The translations under genes were made by a program, and so were the position numbers. This document shows positions 17,295 through 24,526 of a stretch of 64,000 bases of DNA, one piece after another. How positions within the stretch are numbered: the stretch's first letter is position 1; every line of letters begins with the position of its first letter. Location: positions 3,440,354 through 3,504,353 of the forward strand of contig NZ_CP048878.1 of assembly GCF_011009015.1 (NCBI RefSeq), written 5' to 3'. The stretch is from Spartinivicinus ruber (GTDB taxonomy: Bacteria; Pseudomonadota; Gammaproteobacteria; Pseudomonadales; Zooshikellaceae). The notes below the pieces were generated by a model that did no database searches, had not been told where the DNA came from, and was given only the letters and a program-made list of their open reading frames with translations.

Positions 17295-17512
17295 GCGAAT
17301 GATTTTTAGGCTTTGTTACCATCGTTCTTGACCACCATGGAAGGTGGAAATGCAGTTAATGCATGGAGCATTTAACTGTCACCCCAGGCATTTAGTTTAC
17401 TAAACTCCTGGGGGCAAGTCTGCTACTGTAAGACTTGCGGTAGCTACTTTAATTTATAGAAAAGTGCTACTGGAACTCATCTCTCGGTGGCCTCGCCTAA
17501 ATTATCCTTAGC
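17295..17512. repeat. Structured intergenic inverted-repeat element, copy 1
   Basis: The outer arms GCGAATGATTTTTAGGC (17295-17311) and GCCTAAATTATCCTTAGC (17495-17512) are imperfect inverted repeats. Inside are five hairpins, including CCACC/GGTGG, CAGTTAA/TTAACTG closing TGC-ATGGA-GCA, and CCCCAGG/CCTGGGG. The related element at 38593-38747 keeps the arms and three of the hairpins with paired base changes. It lies between the thioesterase and MFS genes. It could be a MITE-like element or a structured RNA; I do not recognise it. Confidence 0.65.
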
Positions 17513-17568
17513 TGTGAGTATATACCGTTTTATTTTTACACCTAAAAATGACTCATGACAGGTATAAA

Positions 17569-18381
17569 CTAACTAATTTTCTTTTGAATTAAACTTACTA
17601 TTGAGCCAACATTCTCATGATTCAACATGGAATGATGCTCTCCCATTACTTTATATGTATTTACTTTTGAACAGTATTGTTGATAGTCCAGTACAACCTC
17701 AGGTAAGTATGGTTTTAGTTCTTCACAATAAAGAAAATAAACATCACCATTAAATTTACCACTAGGAAGGTAGTGATCATTCATATTTTTTTGGCTTTTG
17801 TATGCTTTCCAAAAATCATCCACTGAAAATGACTGATTATTTATCAGCCCCATCTTTTGCATAGCTAGCGATATATTCTTTGAAAAAACATCAATAGCAG
17901 GACTATCTAAAGTAAGCTCAGCTTCAGTACTTATTCCTAGCCACTCACTAAGTGCTAGTATGAAGTCCATTTTTATTTTTTCTTCATTTTCCTGCTCATC
18001 AATACCAAAGACATTATTCGACAAAACCACATCTAACATAAAAAGCGTAACATTGATGCCTTCATTTTCTAACCTTCTCCCCACTTCAAAAGCAACTCTT
18101 CCTCCAAATGAATGCCCAGCTAAACTACAACTAGCAGTACTAAGATGTCGTTTTATTTCTAATGCATGATGATCAATCATATCTTCAAAGTTATTAAACA
18201 CTACAGCTTCATTAAATAACCCTTGTGCATCAAAAGCTTTGATATTTACCTTATTAAACAATGCTCTAGATAATTCTGAAAAGCCTATTGATAAACCACC
18301 TAACCCGGGGAAACAATACAACGATGGTAATTGCTCTTCATCACTAAAAATAACTAACTGTGAGGCTTCATCTTTTTTCAC
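17569..18381 (-). CDS. Alpha/beta-hydrolase thioesterase, probably the surviving terminal domain of a lost NRPS/PKS
   Basis: A 270-residue thioesterase: LYCFPGLGG at 21-29 (oxyanion region), nucleophile S91 in AGHSFGG, and histidine in GEHHSML near 249. The LPSLYCFPGLGG start and the IKRHL..SLAGHSFGGRVAFEVGRRLE pattern fit thioesterase domains fused to the end of nonribosomal peptide synthetases as well as free-standing type II enzymes. The only start is a GTG 14 bp from the end of an IS copy, and the frame runs straight into the IS. This suggests the upstream part of a larger synthetase was lost. It would have released or cyclised the peptide. Fold certain; the truncated-NRPS origin is inference. 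Confidence 0.78.
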   Translation of the reverse strand: MKKDEASQLVIFSDEEQLPSLYCFPGLGGLSIGFSELSRALFNKVNIKAFDAQGLFNEAVVFNNFEDMIDHHALEIKRHLSTASCSLAGHSFGGRVAFEVGRRLENEGINVTLFMLDVVLSNNVFGIDEQENEEKIKMDFILALSEWLGISTEAELTLDSPAIDVFSKNISLAMQKMGLINNQSFSVDDFWKAYKSQKNMNDHYLPSGKFNGDVYFLYCEELKPYLPEVVLDYQQYCSKVNTYKVMGEHHSMLNHENVGSIVSLIQKKIS

Positions 18382-18395
18382 AGTACATACTTTTT

Positions 18396-19426
18396 CCTAA
18401 TTATCATCATACCTAAGCTATATTTAGTAGCTTACCTGGTAGTGGAGGTGTTCTCAGTGCTACAAATGCTAGCCTAGGAATAAATTCTACTAAGCTAAAT
18501 CTTCGATTAAATCGATACTGAAATTCAGCAAGATAACGTTGTGCATATTTAGCGCGAATAGCATGATAAGTACTACGTAAAGCACTTTTTAAGTTTCCAA
18601 GGATGGTGTTAACCCAATAAAATTCAGGTTCCTCTACTGATGCACGACCACCACCGCATACAATTTTATCATGAAGACAACCTGCTTCTATGACACCATT
18701 AAAACAGGCCAGTCCATCGGAGATTACGGTACTGCCCTTGGCCAAATTCTGCCTACTCCAAGCCGTTATCTCTTCTTTATTAAACCCTTTTAAAATGCTC
18801 AGTTTAATTCGTGTCGGTTGACCTTGTTTTGTTGTTTCTACGGCTGCTACAAAAGGTATTTTCCCATCTGCTCCCCTACCTCTTTTGCAACCTGTACGCT
18901 CACCACCAAGATAGGCATCATCAATTTCAATAAAACCCGACAATTGCTTGGTGCCTTCTCTTTCTTGCATCACTTTCATGAGCTTATGTTTCATTCTCCA
19001 GGCAGCTTGATAGGAAATACCTAAATGGCGATGTAATTCTATGGCTGATATACCTTTTTTGTCTTGGGAGATCAAATACATCCCTTGGAACCAAGTCTTT
19101 AATGGTAATTTGGTTGATTCAAAGATAGTACCTGCAGTTACAGATGTTTGCTGGTGACATTTATAGCACTGCTGAAGCTTTCTAGTAGTGAGTTGACAGC
19201 ATTTGTCGTATCCACAATTGGGGCACTGAAAACCTTCTGGCCATCGCAATTTGTATAAGGTATTAAAGCATTGTTCTTCTGTACCATATTGTTTGAGAAA
19301 CTCGTTTAAACTCAGGCCTTTTTGAAATTGAACTTTGTTGATAGCCATTATTTATACCTTCTCAATTAAGTTTCCATGCTGTTCAAATATACAGCAGTTA
19401 ATGGCTTAGGTATAGTGATAATTAGG
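18396..19426 (-). mobile_element. IS1595-family insertion sequence, copy B (1031 bp, no target duplication)
   Basis: Same ends and length as copy A, but the flanking octamers differ (TACTTTTT before, AAAACTTT after). Lack of a duplication implies that DNA beside this copy was deleted or exchanged, for example by recombination between IS copies. One side abuts a lone thioesterase, the other an IS982 remnant. Confidence 0.95.
18413..19348 (-). CDS. IS1595-family transposase, copy B
   Basis: A 311-residue transposase identical in sequence to copies A and C, with zinc ribbon and ISXO2-like catalytic domain. The open frame is intact, so this copy could still move even though its flanks show a rearrangement. 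It reads leftward, towards the thioesterase gene. Confidence 0.95.
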   Translation of the reverse strand: MAINKVQFQKGLSLNEFLKQYGTEEQCFNTLYKLRWPEGFQCPNCGYDKCCQLTTRKLQQCYKCHQQTSVTAGTIFESTKLPLKTWFQGMYLISQDKKGISAIELHRHLGISYQAAWRMKHKLMKVMQEREGTKQLSGFIEIDDAYLGGERTGCKRGRGADGKIPFVAAVETTKQGQPTRIKLSILKGFNKEEITAWSRQNLAKGSTVISDGLACFNGVIEAGCLHDKIVCGGGRASVEEPEFYWVNTILGNLKSALRSTYHAIRAKYAQRYLAEFQYRFNRRFSLVEFIPRLAFVALRTPPLPGKLLNIA

Positions 19427-19479
19427 AAAACTTTTTTACTCCTGTGCCTTTTATGCTTAATGTGGCGAATATTTTTTAT

Positions 19480-19668
19480 TTAATAGTTAATCGACTCAAT
19501 AATAGCTCTTTTCCTAAGTAACAATTTATCAGTCATGAGCATAAATTTATTTTTCATATCCTTTTTAACTCTAGTGATTAGTAGCAGTCCTTCTTTATGT
19601 AATTCTTCGGTCAATTTCGCAGAGATATAGCCTCTGCCACCAAATACTTTTCCAGTTAAACCAGTTAG
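19480..19668 (-). pseudogene. IS982-family transposase, C-terminal remnant
   Basis: On the minus strand this stretch encodes about 63 residues ending in a stop at 19480. They include KVFGGRGYISAKL and MTDKLLLRKRAIIESIN, a clear match to the C-terminus of IS982-family transposases (GDKGYIS...LLLRKRSIIETIND). The rest of the gene is missing: at about 19669 the sequence switches to the duplicated topB-locus fragment. It marks an old insertion cut by a rearrangement. Confidence 0.8.
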
Positions 19669-19669
19669 C

Positions 19670-20196
19670 CATTTTTACAACCGCCTTATTGATCGCACTT
19701 CAATCAACACAAAAAATAAGACATTCGTCTCTCCAGTAATATCAGAGCCAATCCTAAAAGAATATGCAAAACGACTAAACAAAATACAAAATCAGCTATT
19801 TATATGAAAATAGTAAAATACTCAATGAAATTAAAGAATTACATATTTTCACAAAAAAAGACTTGTAAAAGTGATCGAGGTATAAGCTGAACGAATAACC
19901 CAGCCACCCGTGCAGAGGTTATTGAGCTGTTATTTAAACTCCAATTTCTACCCCGCCAAGGAAAACAAATCCACTCAACTGAAACAGGCTGCCAACTTAT
20001 CCAAAGCTTGCCAGAAGTGGCTACCACTCCAGATATGACAGCCCAGTGGGAATCACAACTAACGTCCATCAGTAACAAAGAAGTCAATTATAAAAGCTTT
20101 ATGGAGCCACTAATACATGCTTTACCAACATTAATTATGTCAAGTAAAGCCCGAGTTTTTTCAGGCTTAAAAGGACTGGGACAGAGTAAATACTAA
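19670..20196 (+). pseudogene. Rearranged partial copy of the topB locus
   Basis: Positions 19670-19875 repeat 11569-11775. After the topB start (FSQKKTC) there is a large internal deletion, then a short piece matching 12917-12950. A second deletion of 118 bp has its junction within AGCCACCC, which occurs at both 12943 and 13061 in the longer copy. The rest, to a stop at 20196, encodes the TopB C-terminus (QLIQSLPEVATTPDMTAQW). The 118-bp loss shifts the frame, so no functional product is expected. Confidence 0.85.
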
Positions 20197-20358
20197 AAAA
20201 TCGGTAGCAAAGGATACCGTATAGTAATATAAGTGATTCAAGAATCCTTTATTTACAGTACTTATGGCTTTTACCCACATACTGATGGTATTCATTTCAT
20301 CCGACTTTATAGTAAAAGCGCTAACTACACATAAAAATAACGAACGAAGTAATAACAT
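20167..20358 (-). CDS. Possible small secreted or membrane protein (63 codons), doubtful
   Basis: A 63-codon frame beginning 8 bp after the lipoprotein stop, with TAGGGA five bases before its ATG. The N-terminus (LLLRSLFLCVVSAFT) could be a signal peptide. I do not recognise it, and its end overlaps the topB remnant on the other strand, so it may be a chance frame. Confidence 0.25.
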   Translation of the reverse strand: MLLLRSLFLCVVSAFTIKSDEMNTISMWVKAISTVNKGFLNHLYYYTVSFATDFLVFTLSQSF

Positions 20359-20366
20359 AAACGTCC

Positions 20367-20915
20367 CTATAAAATGACTAATTCATTAATGATCGACTCT
20401 ACTTCCGCTTTTTCATCTTGGTTAAAAGTGAAGCCAATAGTAACAAACAGTCCGTCCTGCTCAAGTAATATTACCCGTTTGAACACACCTGGCACAAATT
20501 CTGGGTAAGTAAAAATAATATCAGTCGCAGTGATTTTATTATTAGCAAACTGCCTAGTTTGCTGGCCGTGAATAATTATATCCTTGTCAGTTAAAAAATC
20601 ACTTTTTGCTTTTGACAAGGTTAATATTGCCTCTGGGCCTGAATTTTTTTCAGCCGGATTCCCTTTCGATATGTAAAACAAGTGAATTGTTTTAAACTCG
20701 TTTCGTCCTATTTTTTTATGCTTATTTGTATTTTTGATATACCAAGATTTTGGAAAATTAAGTTTTAAGCCCAAACTAGCATTGATATACTGATTATTTT
20801 CAAAATAGCCCATTGATATCATGTCATAATCACTAGGACTCTCACCATTAACGCTACATGCCGCTAACATAAAGCAAAAAAACAAACTGATATAGCTTGC
20901 TACAACTTGTTTCAT
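20367..20915 (-). CDS. Predicted lipoprotein of unknown function
   Basis: A 182-residue protein with a lipoprotein signal peptide: basic start, hydrophobic core, and lipobox LAAC with the lipidated cysteine at residue 20. The mature part is a small mixed alpha/beta domain with alternating strands (LKLNFPKSWYI, TIHLFYI, ITATDIIFTYPEF, VFKRVILLEQDGLFVTIGFTF). This is reminiscent of PsbP/DUF1795-like folds, but I cannot name the family. The second ATG is chosen because AAGGA lies nine bases before it; the first ATG overlaps that site. Residue +2 after the cysteine is valine, so outer-membrane sorting is likely by the E. coli rule. Confidence 0.65.
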   Translation of the reverse strand: MKQVVASYISLFFCFMLAACSVNGESPSDYDMISMGYFENNQYINASLGLKLNFPKSWYIKNTNKHKKIGRNEFKTIHLFYISKGNPAEKNSGPEAILTLSKAKSDFLTDKDIIIHGQQTRQFANNKITATDIIFTYPEFVPGVFKRVILLEQDGLFVTIGFTFNQDEKAEVESIINELVIL

Positions 20916-21057
20916 TAATTCCATTCCTTATCCAGTATTACTCAAGCTCATAAGTATAAACAGATAAGATAAAAAATGAACCTCAACCTACAATATTAGT
21001 TAGACTGCAAATATTCCCAATAGGGGGAAAAACGCTGACCAACCGGATATAAAAATA

Positions 21058-22314
21058 ATGCATAGTCAGAATCATACAACAACAGCCACATCTATTTCAG
21101 AGCAGGTAACGGAAGTCGTACAAAAGCTTTATATTCCCCCCAATGACTGGAACCAACTGTTTACAATCTATCAAGTATTACATCAACCCCCACCACAAGC
21201 ATGGCAACTGAGTGATCATTACTATGCTGTGGCAGACTATCCAACTGTACAACATGTGTTAAAGTCAGATGATTTTTCGGCTAAACGGGTACGGGCTATT
21301 TTTAAACAAATCACCCTTAACCCAACCCCTTATGAACAACTAATTCAAGGTTTCGAAAATTGGGTACTATTCAAAGATGGCGAACCACATACTTTACTAA
21401 GACGCTGCATTAACCAGGCATTTAATCGTCAAACATTAGACAACATGCAACCTTTGATGCACGAGTGTATTGAACAATTATTACATCCATTTTTGAACCA
21501 AACAAAACCAGTTACCTTTGATTTAATCAAAGAGGTCGCTTTTCCCTTACCCATGCTAGTCATAGCCAGAGCACTTGGTGCCAAGGCTGAAGATGCCTTA
21601 TACCTGAAACAACTTTCAGACCGCTTGACTCGTGTTTTTTTCGCCAATATCACCCCTAGCATTCTTGGCGATGCTGAGCAGGCGATGTTTGCTTCACGTG
21701 ATTATTTTCTTCACTTGATTAATCAACACCGGCAACAACCTCAAGAGAACTTACTGGGTGCGTTATTAAACTTACAAAATACCCACCCTACAATAACCGA
21801 TCAGTGTATGGCGGATAATTGTTCAATGCTATTATTAGCAGGTCATGAAACAACCACTAGCACTATAGGGAACTTATTTTATTTTCTTGATGAGCAAGCG
21901 CTACTGAATCCTGTTTTACAAAACGTTACTCTATTCAGTCCAGCTATAGAAGAAACCCTTCGCTACAGCTGTCCTGTACAGTCAATACGACGTATCGCGA
22001 CTAAATCAATAACCCTGCATCAATATCAACTACAACCAGGCGATTGTATCGAAGTCCTGTTAGGTGCTGCTTGTAGAGACCCTAATATCTTTGAACACCC
22101 CGATCAATTTAAACTGGACCGTCAACATAACAAACACTTAGCTTTTGGTTATGCTCGTCATCTTTGCTCAGGCGCACAACTCTCTCGTCTTGAAATGCAA
22201 CTCGTATTAACTCACTTGAGCAGCCTTTCAATTGCCGTTGACCGAAAACAAGCAAAGTGGCGCCAACAAGACACATTGGTCGGCTTAGAAAGTTTACCCA
22301 TCACAATCCAGTAA
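21058..22314 (+). CDS. Cytochrome P450
   Basis: A soluble 418-residue bacterial class I P450. The I-helix oxygen-activation motif A261GHETT266, the K-helix E299TLR302 and the heme-thiolate cysteine C370 in FGYARHLCSG are all present. The heme loop has alanine where most P450s have glycine (FGxGxHxC), a tolerated variant. Such enzymes receive electrons from ferredoxin and hydroxylate small lipophilic or secondary-metabolite substrates. No ferredoxin or reductase gene is adjacent and the gene stands alone on the plus strand, so the substrate is unknown. A role in tailoring the product of the nearby decayed cluster is possible but unsupported. Confidence 0.92.
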   Translation: MHSQNHTTTATSISEQVTEVVQKLYIPPNDWNQLFTIYQVLHQPPPQAWQLSDHYYAVADYPTVQHVLKSDDFSAKRVRAIFKQITLNPTPYEQLIQGFENWVLFKDGEPHTLLRRCINQAFNRQTLDNMQPLMHECIEQLLHPFLNQTKPVTFDLIKEVAFPLPMLVIARALGAKAEDALYLKQLSDRLTRVFFANITPSILGDAEQAMFASRDYFLHLINQHRQQPQENLLGALLNLQNTHPTITDQCMADNCSMLLLAGHETTTSTIGNLFYFLDEQALLNPVLQNVTLFSPAIEETLRYSCPVQSIRRIATKSITLHQYQLQPGDCIEVLLGAACRDPNIFEHPDQFKLDRQHNKHLAFGYARHLCSGAQLSRLEMQLVLTHLSSLSIAVDRKQAKWRQQDTLVGLESLPITIQ

Positions 22315-22320
22315 CGAGTA

Positions 22321-22396
22321 GTCCATGCGCAAAGTTATCCAACTTTATCCATGGACTATGAGACTTGAATCTATGCCTTGCCAATAACAAGGCATA
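22321..22396. terminator. Two hairpins between convergent genes, likely bidirectional terminator
   Basis: GTCCATG (22321) pairs with CATGGAC (22350-22356), with AAAGTT/AACTTT nested inside. TATGCCTTG (22372-22380) pairs perfectly with CAAGGCATA (22388-22396). The following T-tract is weak (CATATTTTC). It lies between the P450 gene and the leftward gene at 22404. Confidence 0.55.
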
Positions 22397-22403
22397 CATA
22401 TTT

Positions 22404-22730
22404 TCAACCACAAACTGTCGTAAATACACCAAATAAATCAGGGTGGTCAAAAATATAACAAGTAGAATAATCAGGGATCTTCACCGTGATATGTTCTGCT
22501 TTAGCAGGTAAATTTTCGGGAATATCACCACCTTTTTGCCAGCCTTTAGTAATAGTACAGTTATCATTAGCAAATGCTTTTCTAACTTGCGCATCTTCAG
22601 AGCCAGCTACTGCTTTTTGCACCATATGTGTCGAAAGAGTGAAAGTCCCCTGATCAACTTTACACTCACCCAATACAGCAAAAGACATACTACAACCGAG
22701 TACTGTTAGAATTATCATGCTTGATTTCAT
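22404..22730 (-). CDS. Small secreted protein of unknown function
   Basis: A 108-residue protein with a Sec signal peptide (SMIILTVLGCSMSFAVLGE). The mature part of about 87 residues has four cysteines (ECKV, DNCTI, STCYI, TVCG), suggesting disulphides in the periplasm. It resembles, loosely, DUF3617-type small secreted proteins in its GTF..STH..V pattern, but I do not claim membership. It is a single gene on the minus strand, convergent with the P450 gene. Confidence 0.6.
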   Translation of the reverse strand: MKSSMIILTVLGCSMSFAVLGECKVDQGTFTLSTHMVQKAVAGSEDAQVRKAFANDNCTITKGWQKGGDIPENLPAKAEHITVKIPDYSTCYIFDHPDLFGVFTTVCG

Positions 22731-22985
22731 TATTACCCATCCTTTGGTTCACTATCATTGTTTATAAGTTCATTTTTCATAAACAATACAATAATAAATT
22801 TGTATTACTGTCCTTAGTTATCAGATACAGAGGTCGCTGAAAAATTATAGAACTTGGTTAAACCATATACAAAATCTATATTAAAATCCCTTAGAGAATA
22901 GATTTTTCATGCCCACTATTATCTTACCGAAAGTTTTTCGTCACTATCATGTAATATGAATAAAACATTTTTCGTTTTTAAAGAA

Positions 22986-23228
22986 CTATTGCATAGTTAA
23001 TAATGCCAAGTAAGGTACTAAAAAGAATACAATAAAAATTAGTTTATATAATCCAATAAATGCATACACAACTATATTAAATACTTCTCTTGATATTGGA
23101 AACCACTTACTTTGAACCTGATAAATCCAATTAGAAAAGAATACACACATGAGAGTAATGTAAATCAGAAACCCAGCATTTAAAATAGTGCACCACATAA
23201 AGAAATCGGTTAGTTTCTTAATATCCAT
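22986..23228 (-). CDS. DUF6868-like small membrane protein
   Basis: An 80-residue protein with two hydrophobic segments (about 10-32 and 50-75) joined by a loop containing YQVQSKWFPISREVFN. The pattern of a short N-terminal helix, W-Y-x3-W-F-x-(I/L)-S-R-E-x-F-N and a C-terminal hydrophobic helix ending VPYLAL fits the DUF6868 family of inner-membrane proteins with unknown role. It lies upstream of the periplasmic binding protein on the other side of a short gap, on the same strand. It may be co-transcribed with nothing obvious. Confidence 0.6.
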   Translation of the reverse strand: MDIKKLTDFFMWCTILNAGFLIYITLMCVFFSNWIYQVQSKWFPISREVFNIVVYAFIGLYKLIFIVFFLVPYLALLTMQ

Positions 23229-23266
23229 AAGCCCACCTTGATATATTTCTAGTTTTTCAGAGTTAT

Positions 23267-24301
23267 TTAATCAACTAACACCACCTCACCCATAAAGCTT
23301 TTATCAATAACAAAACCCCACTTAACCAACTGTTGCTTGCTAAAAATCAACTGTCCTTTTGTCAAGGTTTTATAAGGAATGCTTTTTGGAGGTTTCTGCT
23401 CACCTAGAATTTCATGGGCAATTTTAGCCGCCTCCTCCCCAAATAAGATACCATTTAAAACCATTCCGCCTACAAGCTTATTGTATCCAATCACATCTGT
23501 ATGAACAGTAAACACTGGCACAGGTGAATTAGCTGACATCCATTTCACAAACACATTAGTATTTTCCTTACTGCCATCAGGGGCTGTTAATCCCAAAAAA
23601 GTTGTTGCTAGAACCAAGTCATATCCATCACTCTTGCTGGATTTTATCCATTCTTGCCACTGCTTAACCTCACCAGATGCTTTGACATCAACCTCAAAAG
23701 AAACCAGTTTAAAACTTTGTTGATTGTTTAGTTCAATCTTTAAAAATGCTTTTCCAGTTTGGTTTGTACCTAATAGTAAGAGTGCTTTAGTTGGTTTTAA
23801 ATTTAGGGACTCTTTCATCAAAAAGAGCGTTCGTTTGATGAGTGGGCGCTCTAAAATACCTGTTACATTCGGATATTCGAGTAACCATGGATAATCCAGC
23901 CGTATATTGGCATTTACCCCCATAAAAACTACAGGTATTTTCTTGCCAATTTTAGGTACCATTAGCTTGAGCGCATTATCATCCGTAATAAAAATCAAGG
24001 CAGGATCAATCACTTTTACCTGCTCATAGACCTCTGCTGCTTTAGTTTTAAACTGATCTGCCGGTAACTTTTTGGTCCCCATTTCTAATTCATGAAAAAC
24101 ATAATCGCTATTTGCAAACCCAGACCTTATCCCCTGACTTTGCTCACTCACCCACTTGTTTGACTCAGATCTACTATAACTATGAATAATTAACAGATCC
24201 TTAACACCAGCGGAGAGCTTAATAGGAATACTTATAGTTAACACCAATGCCACTAACAGGGAAACCATCAATTGATAAGAAAATAATTTTTTCATCTTCA
24301 T
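23267..24301 (-). CDS. ABC-type substrate-binding protein (TrpX/YtrF-like, PF04392 type)
   Basis: A 344-residue exported protein with an N-terminal signal peptide (residues 1-30). It has the two-lobed periplasmic binding fold typical of the uncharacterised ABC_sub_bind family: LLIIHSYSRSESNKWVSEQSQGI, DPALIFITDDNALKLMVP, IPVVFMGVN, YPNVTGILE and GYNKLVGGMVLNGILFGEEAAKIAHEIL. Relatives bind small ligands such as amino acids, either for a transporter or as the input of a sensor. No permease or ATPase gene is adjacent, so this is an orphan receptor or an accessory to a sensor elsewhere. The ATG at 24301 is preferred over a TTG one codon upstream. Confidence 0.75.
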   Translation of the reverse strand: MKMKKLFSYQLMVSLLVALVLTISIPIKLSAGVKDLLIIHSYSRSESNKWVSEQSQGIRSGFANSDYVFHELEMGTKKLPADQFKTKAAEVYEQVKVIDPALIFITDDNALKLMVPKIGKKIPVVFMGVNANIRLDYPWLLEYPNVTGILERPLIKRTLFLMKESLNLKPTKALLLLGTNQTGKAFLKIELNNQQSFKLVSFEVDVKASGEVKQWQEWIKSSKSDGYDLVLATTFLGLTAPDGSKENTNVFVKWMSANSPVPVFTVHTDVIGYNKLVGGMVLNGILFGEEAAKIAHEILGEQKPPKSIPYKTLTKGQLIFSKQQLVKWGFVIDKSFMGEVVLVD

Positions 24302-24434
24302 CAAAACACACCAGTCGTTTTGCCTCTAGGATTCCACACCTTTCATTTTAGGTATATTGCTAACAAGTTTAGCCCAAGATGGGAGCCAAACCATTCTGTC
24401 AATTCTCTAGCTACTAAATAATGGAAAAAGCACT

Positions 24435-24466
24435 AAAAAAAACCCCAACACACAATTGTGTCAGGG
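24435..24466 (-). terminator. Rho-independent terminator of the sdaA-glyA-gcvH-gcvP operon
   Basis: Read leftward, CCCTGACACAATTGTGTG continues into TTGGGG and then eight T residues. The stem has CCC/GGG at its base and a self-complementary ACACAATTGTGT core. It lies about 60 bp past the gcvP stop. Confidence 0.85.
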
Positions 24467-24526
24467 CTAGGAAGGGAGTCGTGACATAAGGCTATTACAG
24501 CCTTTAAAAAATACTGTTAATACTAT

